A stretch of DNA of 64,000 nucleotides from Silanimonas sp021297925 (lineage in GTDB: Bacteria > Pseudomonadota > Gammaproteobacteria > Xanthomonadales > Xanthomonadaceae): the NCBI GenBank assembly GCA_027532825.1, contig JAPZTL010000010.1, forward strand, positions 1 through 64,000, read 5' to 3'. The notes below the pieces were generated by a model that did not search any database, had not been told where the DNA came from, and saw only the letters and a list, made by a program, of their open reading frames with translations. The stretch's first letter is position 1; each line of letters opens with the position of its first letter. Made by a program: the position numbers and the translations under genes. This document shows, in pieces, positions 24,033 to 32,944 of the stretch.

Positions 24033-25411
24033 GCCTGCACGACCAGCACATCGCGATGCTCGTCCTGCTGCTCATCGGCTTGTGCATCGGGCTGGCGAGC
24101 GGCTTCCCGGTCGCCTTCGTGCTCGGCGGCGTGGCGTTGCTGTTCGCCGGCCTCGGCGTGCTGCTGGGCAACTTCGACCCGGCGTTCCTGACCGCGCTGC
24201 CGAACCGGATGTTCGACACGCTGACCAGCCAGACCCTGCTGGCCGTGCCGCTGTTCGTCTTCATGGGCGTGATGCTGGAACGCAGCAAGCTGGCCGAGGC
24301 CCTGCTGACCAGCATGGCGGGCCTGTTCGGCCAGCGTCGCGGCGGGCTCGTGGTGTCGGTGATCGTCGTCGGCGGCATTCTCGCCGCCAGCACCGGCATC
24401 GTCGGCGCCACCGTGGTCACGATGGGCCTGATCGCCTTGCCGGTCATGCTGCCCGCGGGCTACGACCCGAAGCTCGCCACCGGCGCGATCGCGGCATCCG
24501 GCACGCTCGGGCAGATCATCCCGCCCTCGATCGTGCTGGTGCTGCTCGGCGACCAGCTCGGCAACGCCTACCAGCGCGTCCAGCTGGCGCAGGGGAACTT
24601 CGCGCCGGACACGGTGTCGGTCGGCGACCTGTTCGCCGGGGCGCTGCTGCCGGGCCTCGGGCTGGTGGCGCTCTACCTCGCCTACGCGCTGTTCGTCGCG
24701 TGGCGCCACCCGGAGAAGGCCCCCGCGCTGCCCGGGACGGCACGGCCCTCGCTGGCCGCGCTGGCGCGCGACATGTTCCCGGCGCTCGGCCTGGTCGTGC
24801 TGGTGCTGGGGTCGATCCTCGGCGGCGTCGCCACGCCGACCGAAGCGGCGGCCGTCGGCGCCGTGGGCGCCACCGTCTTCGCCGCCCTGCGCGGCCAGCT
24901 GTCGCTCGCCCGCTTCCACGAGGTGGCGCGCGAGACGGCCAAGGTCAGCGCGATGGTCTTCGCCATCCTGTTCGGCGCCGCGCTGTTCTCGCTGGTGTTC
25001 CGCGGCTACGGCGGCGACGACCTCGTGCACGAACTGCTCACCGGGCTGCCGGGCGGCAAGACGAGCGCGGTGCTCGCCGTGATGCTGCTGATGTTCCTGC
25101 TCGGCTTCATCCTCGACTTCATCGAGATCGTCTTCATCGTGGTGCCGATCGTCGCACCCGTGCTGTTCCACCTCGGGGTCGACCCGGTGTGGCTGGGCGT
25201 GATGATGGCCGTGAACCTGCAGACGAGCTTCCTGACGCCGCCCTTCGGCTTCGCGCTGTTCTACCTTCGCGGCGTGGCCCCGGCCGCCATCCCGACCACC
25301 GCGATCTACCGCGGCGTCGTGCCCTTCATCGGCCTGCAGCTGCTGATGCTGGCCCTGCTGTGGCTGTTCCCCGGGCTTGCCACCTGGCTACCGGATCGGC
25401 TGTACGGCTGA
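24029..25411 (+). CDS. dctM: TRAP transporter large permease (DctM)
   Basis: This 460-residue inner-membrane protein has ~12 transmembrane helices. Family motifs include ASGFPVAFVLGG, LLAVPLFVFMGVMLERS, ASGTLGQIIPPSIVLVLLGD, GGVATPTEAAAVGAVGA, and LGFILDFIEIVFIVVPI followed by LQTSFLTPPFGFALFYLRG. It is the substrate-translocating subunit. The start overlaps dctQ (ATGA). The IPPSIVLVLLGD and DFIEIVFI forms place it with TRAP systems for larger or mannitol/chloroaromatic-type carboxylates; the real substrate cannot be told. It ends 10 nt before the convergent GGDEF-EAL gene. Confidence 0.94.
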   Translation: MSLHDQHIAMLVLLLIGLCIGLASGFPVAFVLGGVALLFAGLGVLLGNFDPAFLTALPNRMFDTLTSQTLLAVPLFVFMGVMLERSKLAEALLTSMAGLFGQRRGGLVVSVIVVGGILAASTGIVGATVVTMGLIALPVMLPAGYDPKLATGAIAASGTLGQIIPPSIVLVLLGDQLGNAYQRVQLAQGNFAPDTVSVGDLFAGALLPGLGLVALYLAYALFVAWRHPEKAPALPGTARPSLAALARDMFPALGLVVLVLGSILGGVATPTEAAAVGAVGATVFAALRGQLSLARFHEVARETAKVSAMVFAILFGAALFSLVFRGYGGDDLVHELLTGLPGGKTSAVLAVMLLMFLLGFILDFIEIVFIVVPIVAPVLFHLGVDPVWLGVMMAVNLQTSFLTPPFGFALFYLRGVAPAAIPTTAIYRGVVPFIGLQLLMLALLWLFPGLATWLPDRLYG

Positions 25412-25420
25412 GGAACCGGC

Positions 25421-27643
25421 TCAGCCGCGCTGCGCCCGGATCATCGCGACGACGTCGTCGAAGGACGCCGGGCGGCCCAGCAGGTAGCCCTGCAGTTCGC
25501 CGCAGCCGTGCTCGGCCAGCCAGTCGCGCTGCGGCTCCGTCTCGACGCCCTCGGCGACCGTGTCGAGGCCGAGGCTGCTCGCGAGCAGGATCACCGACGC
25601 GCAGATCGCCTCGTCGTCCGGGTCGGTGCCGAGGCCGCGCACGAAGCTGCGGTCGATCTTCAGGCGCTGGATGGGCAGGCGCTTCAGGTAGGACAACGAC
25701 GAGTAGCCGGTGCCGAAGTCGTCCACGGCGATGCCGACGCCGAGCGAATCGACGCGCTTCATCTCCTCGATGGTCGACTCGGCATTGACCATCAGGACGC
25801 TCTCGGTCAGCTCGAGTTCCAGGGCGCCCGGCGGCAGGGCGAACTCGGCCACGAGGGCCTCGACGTCCGCGCGGAGGTCGTGGTGCAACTGGGTCGCGGA
25901 CACATTGACGGCGAGGCGGACGTCGCCGAGCCCCAGCGCGACGAGTTCCGCGTGGCGGCGCGCGGCGTCGCGCAACACCCAGCGCCCGACCTCGGCCATC
26001 AGGCCGCTCTCCTCGAGTGCCTCGATGAAGTGGCCGGGGGCCAGCAGCCCGCGCACCGGGTGGTTCCAGCGGAGCAGGGCCTCCATGCCCTGCGCGCGGC
26101 CGTCCCAGCGGAACTGCGGCTGGTAGTGCAGCAGGAACTCCTTCCTCTCGACGGCTTCGCGGAGCTGCGTGATCAGCAGCAGGCGTTCGGCGGAACCCTG
26201 GTCGAACGTGGGCTCGTAGCCGACCGCGCAGTTCCGGCCGCGGGCCTTGGCCTGGTACATGGCCATGTCGGCGCGCTGCAGAAGGATCCCGGCCTCGTCG
26301 CCGTGCTGCGGGCAGCGCGCGTAGCCGATCGAGGCGGTGCAGTAGTGCACCGCGCCGGCCAGCGCGACCGGGCGGCGCAGGGCCTCGGTGATGCGGTCCA
26401 CCACGCGCAGAACGTCGGTCTCGGCCTCGCCGAGAAGCAGCACCACGAACTCGTCGCCACCGAAGCGCGCCACGGAGTCGGTCTGCCGCAGGCAGCCCTG
26501 CAGCCGGCGCGCGACGGTCCGCAGCAGCTCGTCGCCCGCGGAATGGCCGAGGGAATCGTTGATCAGCTTGAAGTTGTCGAGGTCGATGAACATGACCACG
26601 AGGTTCAGGCCAAAGCGCTTGCTCTCGCGCAGCGCCTGCGCGAGGCGGTCGCGGAACAGCTGCCGGTTCGGCAGGCCCGTGAGTTCGTCGTGCGTGGCCC
26701 GGTGCGCGAGGGCCTGCTCGGTGGCGACGCGCTCGCTGACATCGGCCTGCGAGCCGACCCAGTGGGTGAGTTGGCCGCTACCGTCGCGCACCGGCGACAC
26801 CACGAGGTCGACCCAGTAGGACGCGCCGTCCTTGCGCCAGTTGCGCAGCAGGGCCTGCCCGTCGCGACCCTCGCGGATCGCATGGCGCAGCATCTCCAGC
26901 CCCGGCTGCTCGCGCTCGGCGCCCTGCAGCAGGCGGAGGTTGCGGCCCAGCAACTCCTCCACGGGATAGCCGCTCATCTGCACCAGCGCGCGGTTGGCGT
27001 AGACGCAGGGCATGTCCGGGGCCTGCGCGTCGATGATGGCGACGCCGGTGGTGCTGGCGTCGAGGGCGCGCCGCAGAAGGGCCAGCCGCTCGATGGCGCC
27101 CTGTTCGTCGCTGACGTCGGCCACGCCGCCGATCGCGCGCACCGGCTGCCCACGCTCGTCGCGGACGATGACCAGGCGGTCGACCACGTGGCCGATGCCA
27201 CCGTCGGGGCGGAGGTAGCGGTAGGCGACCTGCCACTCGGTCGCGTCGCCATCCATCGCCTGGGCGTAGCCGAGGCGGATGCGCTCGCGGTCGTCGGGGT
27301 GGACCCGGGTCAGCCAGTCGCTGACCGCGTGCGCGGCGCCCTCGGCCGGCAGGCCGAACATCCGGCAGAAGGCCTCGCTGCGCCAGAGCCGGTCGACGAC
27401 CAGGTCGAGGTCGTAGATGCCGTCGCTGATCGCCCGGGCGACGAGCTCGAAACGCTGGCGGTCGCGCCGCTCGCGCTGGCGGGCGCCCCACAGGGCGACC
27501 ACGACCGCGGAGAGCAGCAGCACGAGGGCCGCCACTCCCCACGCGCCGACGGCCGAGGGGCCCGACTGGGCGAACGCGATCCCGGGCTGGGCCAGCGACA
27601 GGGCGATGGCGAGGCAGGCGGACCGGGCGGGGAACGGCGGCAT
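25421..27643 (-). CDS. Membrane PAS-PAS-GGDEF-EAL c-di-GMP enzyme
   Basis: The protein has 740 residues: an N-terminal signal-like segment (1-25), a transmembrane helix (~30-52), two PAS domains (~62-185 and 190-310), GGDEF (~320-480) and EAL (~490-735). The cyclase site is intact (ARFGGDEF) with the inhibitory RxxD motif (RQTD) five residues before it. The phosphodiesterase motifs are intact too: MEALLRW, ELTESVLM, DDFGTGYSSLSYL, LKIDRSFV and VAEGVET. It could therefore make or break c-di-GMP; sequence alone cannot say which dominates. The start MPPFPARSACL lies 59 nt after the saccharopine-dehydrogenase-like gene on the same strand. Confidence 0.93.
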   Translation of the reverse strand: MPPFPARSACLAIALSLAQPGIAFAQSGPSAVGAWGVAALVLLLSAVVVALWGARQRERRDRQRFELVARAISDGIYDLDLVVDRLWRSEAFCRMFGLPAEGAAHAVSDWLTRVHPDDRERIRLGYAQAMDGDATEWQVAYRYLRPDGGIGHVVDRLVIVRDERGQPVRAIGGVADVSDEQGAIERLALLRRALDASTTGVAIIDAQAPDMPCVYANRALVQMSGYPVEELLGRNLRLLQGAEREQPGLEMLRHAIREGRDGQALLRNWRKDGASYWVDLVVSPVRDGSGQLTHWVGSQADVSERVATEQALAHRATHDELTGLPNRQLFRDRLAQALRESKRFGLNLVVMFIDLDNFKLINDSLGHSAGDELLRTVARRLQGCLRQTDSVARFGGDEFVVLLLGEAETDVLRVVDRITEALRRPVALAGAVHYCTASIGYARCPQHGDEAGILLQRADMAMYQAKARGRNCAVGYEPTFDQGSAERLLLITQLREAVERKEFLLHYQPQFRWDGRAQGMEALLRWNHPVRGLLAPGHFIEALEESGLMAEVGRWVLRDAARRHAELVALGLGDVRLAVNVSATQLHHDLRADVEALVAEFALPPGALELELTESVLMVNAESTIEEMKRVDSLGVGIAVDDFGTGYSSLSYLKRLPIQRLKIDRSFVRGLGTDPDDEAICASVILLASSLGLDTVAEGVETEPQRDWLAEHGCGELQGYLLGRPASFDDVVAMIRAQRG

Positions 27644-27702
27644 GGGCACTCCGGGTGATGCGGCCAGACTACGGGGCCCGCACCGGGCCTGCCAAGCCGG
27701 CC

Positions 27703-28743
27703 TCACGCGCTGCGCACGACCCCCGGCAGGCCGAGGACGTAATCGGCGCCCATCAGCAGCGACGGCGTCTTGAAGCCCGGCTCGGCGGGTCCGCCGAGCA
27801 GCCGCTGGGTGATGCCCAGCGCCGCGGTGACGGTCAGGTCGTAGCCGTTCGGGGTGCGCAGCTGGGCCTTCAGCTCCCGGCCCGACGCGTTGCGGGCCTC
27901 GCCCCAGACCAGCGTGTCGGTGCTCCCGCGCTTGGATTCCGAGGGCCCGCGCACGGACTTCTCGACGCGCGCCTTCATGAAGCGCTGCACCGGCCCGAGG
28001 CCGAGCAGCGGCTGCACCAGCCGCAAGCGCCTCACGCGGCCGATCACCGCCGGCGGCACCGCCATGTAGACCTCGATATCCGGGATCCCGGTCGACACGT
28101 AGGCGGTGTAGACGTCGCCCCACGGGATGGTCATGGCCGTTCGTGCTTGGCCGTCGCGCTCGAAGGTGCGGTGCTTCCACGCCAGCGGCACCTTGCGCAT
28201 CTCGCCGCCGATGCGCGCACGACCGCCCTTGCCGAGGCCCTCGACGCTGGTCTTGGCCGTGCCCGGGCTGGGGCCGCCGCCCGCCTCGAAGGCGAGCACC
28301 AGCGAGGTCGCGTCGGGCATCTCGCGCTTGAGCAGGGCCGCGAGGCAGTCGGTGGGCACCACGTCGAAACCCGAGCCGGGCAGCACGACGATGCCCGCCT
28401 GCTTGGCCCGGGCGTCCTGCTGGTGGCAATGGGCGAAGACGTCGATCTCGCCGGTGATGTCGAGATAGTGCGCCTTGGCACGCAGGCAGGCCTCGAGCAT
28501 GGGCGCGCAGGTCTCCGAGAACGGCCCGGCGCAGTGCAGGACCAGCCCCACGCCCTTCAGGCCGAGGTCGAGGGCGGCCGGCTCGAGGCCGAACACCCGC
28601 ACTTCGAGGCCCAGTTCACGCCCCATGGCCTCGAGGTCCTCGCGGCGGCGGCCGGCGAGGATGGGGGTGAGGCCCCGCGCCACCGCTTCCTTCGCCATAA
28701 GGCGCCCGGTGTAGCCGTTCGCGCCGTAGATCATCCACTGCAT
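27703..28743 (-). CDS. Saccharopine dehydrogenase-like oxidoreductase (trans-acting enoyl reductase family)
   Basis: This 346-residue protein has an N-terminal Rossmann motif YGANGYTGRL, then the family blocks HCAGPFSETCAPMLEACL, HYLDITGEIDVF and VVLPGSGFDVVPTDCLAALL. These match the saccharopine dehydrogenase-like family that includes mycobacterial trans-acting enoyl reductases, not true lysine-pathway enzymes. The substrate is unknown; a lipid or polyketide intermediate is possible by analogy. GGAG precedes the ATG. It lies 22 nt after an SDR gene on the same strand, so the two probably form an operon. Confidence 0.88.
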   Translation of the reverse strand: MQWMIYGANGYTGRLMAKEAVARGLTPILAGRRREDLEAMGRELGLEVRVFGLEPAALDLGLKGVGLVLHCAGPFSETCAPMLEACLRAKAHYLDITGEIDVFAHCHQQDARAKQAGIVVLPGSGFDVVPTDCLAALLKREMPDATSLVLAFEAGGGPSPGTAKTSVEGLGKGGRARIGGEMRKVPLAWKHRTFERDGQARTAMTIPWGDVYTAYVSTGIPDIEVYMAVPPAVIGRVRRLRLVQPLLGLGPVQRFMKARVEKSVRGPSESKRGSTDTLVWGEARNASGRELKAQLRTPNGYDLTVTAALGITQRLLGGPAEPGFKTPSLLMGADYVLGLPGVVRSA

Positions 28744-28765
28744 GTCAATTGCTCCGGTGGGTGGT

Positions 28766-29578
28766 TCAGGCGCGGCGCATGCGCGCGGCGGTCTGCACCA
28801 GCTTCTTGAAATAGAACTCGGGGAACCAGCGCTTGAGGCGCCAGCGCAGGGGTTCGGCGCGCGTCGGCAGGACGAGGAAGCGCCGCGCGCGCAAGTCCCG
28901 GTAGCAGGCGTCGGCCACCGTATCGAGCGTGTCGGGGCTCTTGTCCATCATGCGCGAGGCCATGCCGCGCACCTTGGCGTCGCCGTGGAAGTTCTCCAGC
29001 AGGTTGGTGCGGAAGAACGCCGGGCACAGCACCGAGACGTCGACCCCGGTGCCGTGCATCTCGGCGCGGAGCTGCTCGGAGAACGCCACCACGCCGGCCT
29101 TGGCGACGCCGTAGGTCATGATGCCCGGCGCGCCGGCGAGGCCGGCGAAGCTCGCCGTGCTGACGACGTGCCCACGGCCGCGCTCGACCATGCCGGGCAG
29201 GAAGGCCAGCGTGCCGCGGACGACGCTGAGCAGGTCCACCTCGATCAGTCGCCGCCACTCGGCCATGTCGGTGCCGAGCAGCGCGCCGCCGCTGGCGATG
29301 CCGGCGTTGTTGACGAGCACGTCGACACCGCCGACGGCCGCGTCGACATCGGCCTTCAGCGCGTCGATGGAGGCGTCGTCACCGACATCGGCGGTGAAGG
29401 CGAGGTGGCCTTCGCCGGGCAACGCCGCCCGGGCCGCCTCGGCGCGGGCCGCGTCGATGTCGACGACGAGCACGCGTGCGCCGTCGCGGGCGTAGCGCTG
29501 CGCCAGCGCGAGGCCGAGGCCGCTGCCGCCTCCGGTGATCAGCACGCGCTCGCGCGCCGGTGAATTCGCCTGGGCCAT
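28766..29578 (-). CDS. Short-chain dehydrogenase/reductase (SDR)
   Basis: This 270-residue classical SDR has the cofactor motif GGGSGLGLAL near residue 16, the NNAG motif (VLVNNAGIAS), catalytic Ser in VSTASFAG and the Tyr-x3-Lys pair in MTYGVAKAG. Asp in VVDID after the second beta strand suggests NAD(H) preference. The C-terminal ~40 residues (RWRLKRWFPEFYFKKLVQ) are basic and aromatic and could touch membranes. The substrate is unknown. It is divergent from a second SDR with only ~72 nt between starts and leads an operon with the saccharopine-dehydrogenase-like gene. Confidence 0.9.
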   Translation of the reverse strand: MAQANSPARERVLITGGGSGLGLALAQRYARDGARVLVVDIDAARAEAARAALPGEGHLAFTADVGDDASIDALKADVDAAVGGVDVLVNNAGIASGGALLGTDMAEWRRLIEVDLLSVVRGTLAFLPGMVERGRGHVVSTASFAGLAGAPGIMTYGVAKAGVVAFSEQLRAEMHGTGVDVSVLCPAFFRTNLLENFHGDAKVRGMASRMMDKSPDTLDTVADACYRDLRARRFLVLPTRAEPLRWRLKRWFPEFYFKKLVQTAARMRRA

Positions 29579-29650
29579 CGGGGCTCCGTACGGAGGGGTG
29601 TGGTAGGTTCCCGAGCGTAGCGCAAAGCCCAGCCCCGCATGGAGTCCACG

Positions 29651-30421
29651 ATGTCCGACGCTTCGACCCTGTTCTCGCTCGCCGGCCGCACGGCCCTCGT
29701 CACCGGCGCCTCGCGCGGCATCGGCGAGGCCGTCGCCCACCTGCTGGCGGCGCAGGGCGCGCACGTGATCTGCAGCAGCCGCAAGCTCGACACCTGCGAG
29801 GCCGTCGCCGAGGCCATCCGCAAGGCCGGCGGCAGCGCCGAGGCCCGGGCCGTGCACATCGGCGATGCCGCCGCCATCGAGGCCCTGTTCGCCGCGCTCG
29901 ATGCCGAAGGCAAGACCGTCTCGCTGCTGGTGAACAACGCCGCAGCCAACCCCTACTTCGGCCCGATGCTCGACATGGACCTCGTGGCCTACGAGAAGAC
30001 CGTGGAAGTGAACCTGCGCGGCTACTTCTGGACGACGGTACAGGCCGCGAAGCGCATGGCGAGGGCCGGGGGTGGCAGCATCGTCAACGTGGCCTCCGTC
30101 AACGCGAAGCGCCCCGCCGCAGGCCAGGGCATCTATTCGATGACCAAGGCCGGCATCGTCAACATGACGGAAGGCTTCGCGAAGGAACTCGCGGCGCAGA
30201 AGGTGCGCGTCAACGCCGTGCTTCCGGGCCTGACCGACACCAAGTTCGCCAGCGCCATCACCGGCAACCCGAAGATGATGGGGATGATGAGCCAGCTGAT
30301 CCCGCAGGGCCGCGCCGCGCAACCCGACGAGATCGCACCGGCGGTGCTGTTCCTGCTCAGCGACGCCGCGAGCTACGTGACCGGCACGACGCTGACCGTG
30401 GACGGCGGCTACCTGGCCTGA
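29651..30421 (+). CDS. Short-chain dehydrogenase/reductase (SDR)
   Basis: This 256-residue classical SDR has TGASRGIGEAVA, NNAAANPYFG (an NNAA variant), catalytic Ser in VNVASVNA, YSMTKAG (Tyr-x3-Lys) and the C-terminal TGTTLTVDGGYLA. The SSRK sequence after the second strand suggests NADP(H). I chose the ATG at 29651 because GGAG lies 6 nt upstream; another ATG four codons earlier overlaps that site. The related SDR upstream is transcribed in the other direction. The gene ends at a hairpin shared with the convergent OB-fold gene. Confidence 0.9.
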   Translation: MSDASTLFSLAGRTALVTGASRGIGEAVAHLLAAQGAHVICSSRKLDTCEAVAEAIRKAGGSAEARAVHIGDAAAIEALFAALDAEGKTVSLLVNNAAANPYFGPMLDMDLVAYEKTVEVNLRGYFWTTVQAAKRMARAGGGSIVNVASVNAKRPAAGQGIYSMTKAGIVNMTEGFAKELAAQKVRVNAVLPGLTDTKFASAITGNPKMMGMMSQLIPQGRAAQPDEIAPAVLFLLSDAASYVTGTTLTVDGGYLA

Positions 30422-30422
30422 C

Positions 30423-30448
30423 GGCGCGTCGCGTCGCCGCGACGCGCC
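30423..30448. terminator. Perfect hairpin between convergent SDR and OB-fold genes
   Basis: The arms GGCGCGTCGCG and CGCGACGCGCC form a perfect 11-bp stem with a 4-nt loop directly after the SDR stop and 8 nt before the end of the OB-fold gene. It lacks a U-tract but its place between convergent genes suits a bidirectional terminator or 3'-end stabiliser. Confidence 0.6.
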
Positions 30449-30455
30449 ACGGCAC

Positions 30456-30794
30456 TCACCAGTCGTAGCGGCGCTCGAACGTGGCGACGCTGCCGTCGGC
30501 ACGCGTCAGCGTACGGGCATAGAGCTCACGCGGGCCGAGGTCGTCGTCGACGAAGCCGTGCACCGTCACGGATTCCCCTTCGCTGGCGGGCACCCAGTTC
30601 GGGCCGACGTAGACGCGGATGCTGCCGCTGGCATCAGCGAGGCGGAATTCATCTTCGTCGGTGATGCGCTCGACCGTGCCTTGCACGGTGACGATGCTGC
30701 CCCGCTTCGCATCGGCGATCGGGGTGATGCGTTCCGCAGCGAGGGACAGTGCGGGCGCCAGGGCGAAGACAAGGACGGTGGCGAGGGACTTCAT
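30456..30794 (-). CDS. Periplasmic OB-fold (BOF) stress protein, YgiW/YdeI family
   Basis: This 112-residue protein has a signal peptide (about 1-19, ending SLAAE) and a small beta-barrel OB-fold with the blocks GSIVTVQGTVERITDEDEF, LADASGSIRVYVG and VTVHGFVDDD. E. coli YgiW and YdeI of this family are periplasmic stress-tolerance proteins, and ygiW lies beside qseBC there. Here too the gene follows a QseBC-like kinase gene on the same strand. A CCTGAC-N5-CCTGAC repeat lies 80-96 nt upstream and is shared with the regulator's own promoter, so control by that regulator is likely. Confidence 0.82.
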   Translation of the reverse strand: MKSLATVLVFALAPALSLAAERITPIADAKRGSIVTVQGTVERITDEDEFRLADASGSIRVYVGPNWVPASEGESVTVHGFVDDDLGPRELYARTLTRADGSVATFERRYDW

Positions 30795-30873
30795 GACAGG
30801 ACTCCTAGGGAAGGGGGCGTGTCGCGCCGGAAGGGTCCCGGCGGCGTCCACGGAAGCCATGCTGTGCGCCGCG

Positions 30874-30890
30874 CCTGACGAGAGCCTGAC
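30874..30890. promoter_or_regulatory. Direct-repeat operator CCTGAC-N5-CCTGAC upstream of the OB-fold gene
   Basis: Two identical hexamers start 11 bp apart, about one helical turn, in the gap between the kinase stop codon and the OB-fold gene. OmpR-family regulators bind such tandem half-sites (PmrA/QseB-type boxes have the same N5 layout). The same repeat occurs upstream of the regulator gene. On the minus strand a CAGCAT hexamer follows nine bases later and could be the -10 box. Confidence 0.65.
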
Positions 30891-30895
30891 GGCCA

Positions 30896-32236
30896 TCAGC
30901 CCGAGCGGAACCTCAGTCGAAAGGCGGCACCGCCGTCGGCGGGGGCCTCGACCTGCACGTCGCCGCCCTGCGCGCGCTGCACGCGCTCGACGATCGCGAG
31001 GCCGAGACCTGCGCCGCCGGGCGCGGCATCGGCACCGCGCCAGAAGGGCTGGAACAGCGTACGCCCCGCACCGGGCGGAATCCCCGGACCGCGATCCCGA
31101 ACGCACACTTCCGGCCCAGGCCCGACCGTGAGATCCACGGATCCCGGACCGCCGTGCACGATCGCGTTCTCGACCAGGTTGGAGAGCGCGATTTCGAGGG
31201 CGTCCGGATCGGCGGCCACGACGATCGGCTCGGGCGGCAGCTCAATATCCAGGTCGACGTCGCGCGACGCAGCGAACGCCGCCAACGCCGACGCCACGCG
31301 CGACGCCACCGCTCCAAGGTCGGCACGGAGGGATTCGTCCACCTGCAACGCATCCGCATTCGCCGAAGCGAGCACTTGCCGGACGGTACGGGCGAGCGCG
31401 ACGACGTCGACCCGCAGCTGATCCGCGGCGGGCCCCGGCGGCAGGGCGTCGAGGCGGGCGGCCAGCACCGCCACCGGCGTACGCAAGGCGTGGGCGGCCT
31501 CCGCGGCGCGGCGCTTTTCGGCGGACAACGCGTCGTTCAGGCGATCCAGCGAGCGACGCGTGGCGTCGACGAGGTCGGTGATCTCGGAGGGCAGGTCGGC
31601 GGCCGGCAAGGGCGCGGGCAACTGACCGGGGCGAATACTCCGCGCCCAGCGCGCCGCGGCCGTGACGGGGGAGAGGCCGCGGCGGATCAGCACGGCATTC
31701 GCAGCGATGAGCAGCACGACCACTGGCACGATGGGCAGCCAGATGTGGCCGACGAACTCCGCGAGCAGTGCGCGCGGCAGCAGGTGTGCGGGGTCCTCGT
31801 GCATCACGAAGACCAGGCGCAGTTCGCGGCCCCCCAACGTGGCCTTCTTCGAGGCGATCAGCAGCGAGCGCGAACCCGACTTCCGGTGGGCGAGCCAGTC
31901 GTCGGCGAAAGCGGCTTCCTCGAAGGCGCGCCGCGGCACGAGGCCGGGATTCGCCGCGTCGAGCACGCGCCCTTCCGCATCCGCCACGACGAAGGCGTAG
32001 GCCTCGGGATGCGCCTCATACAGCGCCCGCGCCGATGCCTCGACGCGCCCCTCGGCGGGGTCGAAAGCCTCGGACACGAGGCCCAGTCGATGCTCGACGA
32101 CTTCGCCCTCCATCGCTCGGCGGTCGAATCCGTAATAGAGACCCACGGCCAGCATGTTCACGACCAGCGCTGCGCCGGCGATCGCGAACAGGCGGGTCGT
32201 GAGTCGCGAGGCGAGCGAACGCGGCGATGCGCTCAT
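30896..32236 (-). CDS. Sensor histidine kinase (QseC/PmrB-like)
   Basis: This 446-residue inner-membrane kinase has transmembrane segments at about 17-36 and 164-184 flanking a periplasmic sensor of ~125 residues, then a HAMP-like linker. The dimerisation helix carries phospho-acceptor His249 in AAHALRTPV, and the ATPase domain has N-box LSNLVENAIVHGG (351-363), G1 DRGPGIP and G2 GGAGLGL (407-413). Its start overlaps the regulator's stop by 4 nt (ATGA). With the regulator upstream and a YgiW-like gene downstream it resembles the enteric qseBC-ygiW module. The stimulus is not readable. Confidence 0.93.
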   Translation of the reverse strand: MSASPRSLASRLTTRLFAIAGAALVVNMLAVGLYYGFDRRAMEGEVVEHRLGLVSEAFDPAEGRVEASARALYEAHPEAYAFVVADAEGRVLDAANPGLVPRRAFEEAAFADDWLAHRKSGSRSLLIASKKATLGGRELRLVFVMHEDPAHLLPRALLAEFVGHIWLPIVPVVVLLIAANAVLIRRGLSPVTAAARWARSIRPGQLPAPLPAADLPSEITDLVDATRRSLDRLNDALSAEKRRAAEAAHALRTPVAVLAARLDALPPGPAADQLRVDVVALARTVRQVLASANADALQVDESLRADLGAVASRVASALAAFAASRDVDLDIELPPEPIVVAADPDALEIALSNLVENAIVHGGPGSVDLTVGPGPEVCVRDRGPGIPPGAGRTLFQPFWRGADAAPGGAGLGLAIVERVQRAQGGDVQVEAPADGGAAFRLRFRSG

Positions 32237-32910
32237 GGCGCGACCTCCTTCACCAGCATCCAACCGAGACCGCGGACGGTCACGATCGGCAGCGGACAGC
32301 CGGCGGCGGCCAAAGCACGGCGCAAACGCGACATGCCGGCCTCGAGGGCGTTCGGCCCCACCTCATCGTCGAAACCGTAGATCGCCTCCTCGAGGGCGCC
32401 GCGCGCCACCACCCGGCCCGCCGCTCGCATCAGTTGCTCGAGGATGGCCGTCTCGCGACGGCCCAGCATCACGGCGCGGCCATCGGCCACCACGCTTCGA
32501 TTCACCGTGTCGAACGCGATCGGGCCCACCTGCAGCGTGGTCGCGGCCCGCTCGCCGGGGCGCCGCAAGACGGCGCGGCAGCGCGCTGCCAGCTCCCGCA
32601 TCTCGACCGGCTTGAGGATGTAGTCGTCGGCACCGCCATCGAGGCCGGCCAAGCGGTCCTCGAGCGCGTCGCGGGCGGTCAGAACGATCACCGGGACGCG
32701 ACCGCCGTCGCGCAAAGCGGGCAACAGACGCAGGCCGTCGCCGTCCGGCAGCCCGAGGTCCAACAGCACCAGTCCGTAGTCGGCCGTGTTCGCCATGGCG
32801 CGTGCCTCGCGGGCGGTGCCGGCGTGATCGACGGTGAAACCTGCCCGGGCCAGGGCGTCGCCAATGGCCCCGGCAAGCGGGGGATGGTCTTCGACGAGAA
32901 GCAGGCGCAT
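32233..32910 (-). CDS. OmpR/PhoB-family response regulator (QseB/PmrA-like)
   Basis: The 225-residue protein has a receiver (1-~115) with Glu7/Asp8, phospho-acceptor Asp51 in LVLLDLGLPDGDG, Thr78 and Lys100, and a winged-helix DNA-binding domain (~130-222) with LGRRETAILEQLM and VGPNALEAGMSRLRRAL. GGAGGAACGAC precedes the ATG giving MRLLLVEDHP; an earlier in-frame start is not needed. The direct repeat CCTGAC-N5-CCTGAC 35-51 nt upstream suggests autoregulation. It is cotranslated with the kinase gene and divergent from a glutathione transferase gene. Confidence 0.95.
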   Translation of the reverse strand: MRLLLVEDHPPLAGAIGDALARAGFTVDHAGTAREARAMANTADYGLVLLDLGLPDGDGLRLLPALRDGGRVPVIVLTARDALEDRLAGLDGGADDYILKPVEMRELAARCRAVLRRPGERAATTLQVGPIAFDTVNRSVVADGRAVMLGRRETAILEQLMRAAGRVVARGALEEAIYGFDDEVGPNALEAGMSRLRRALAAAGCPLPIVTVRGLGWMLVKEVAP

Positions 32911-32944
32911 GTCGTTCCTCCTTGCGGCCAGCGTGCCGGCGGAG

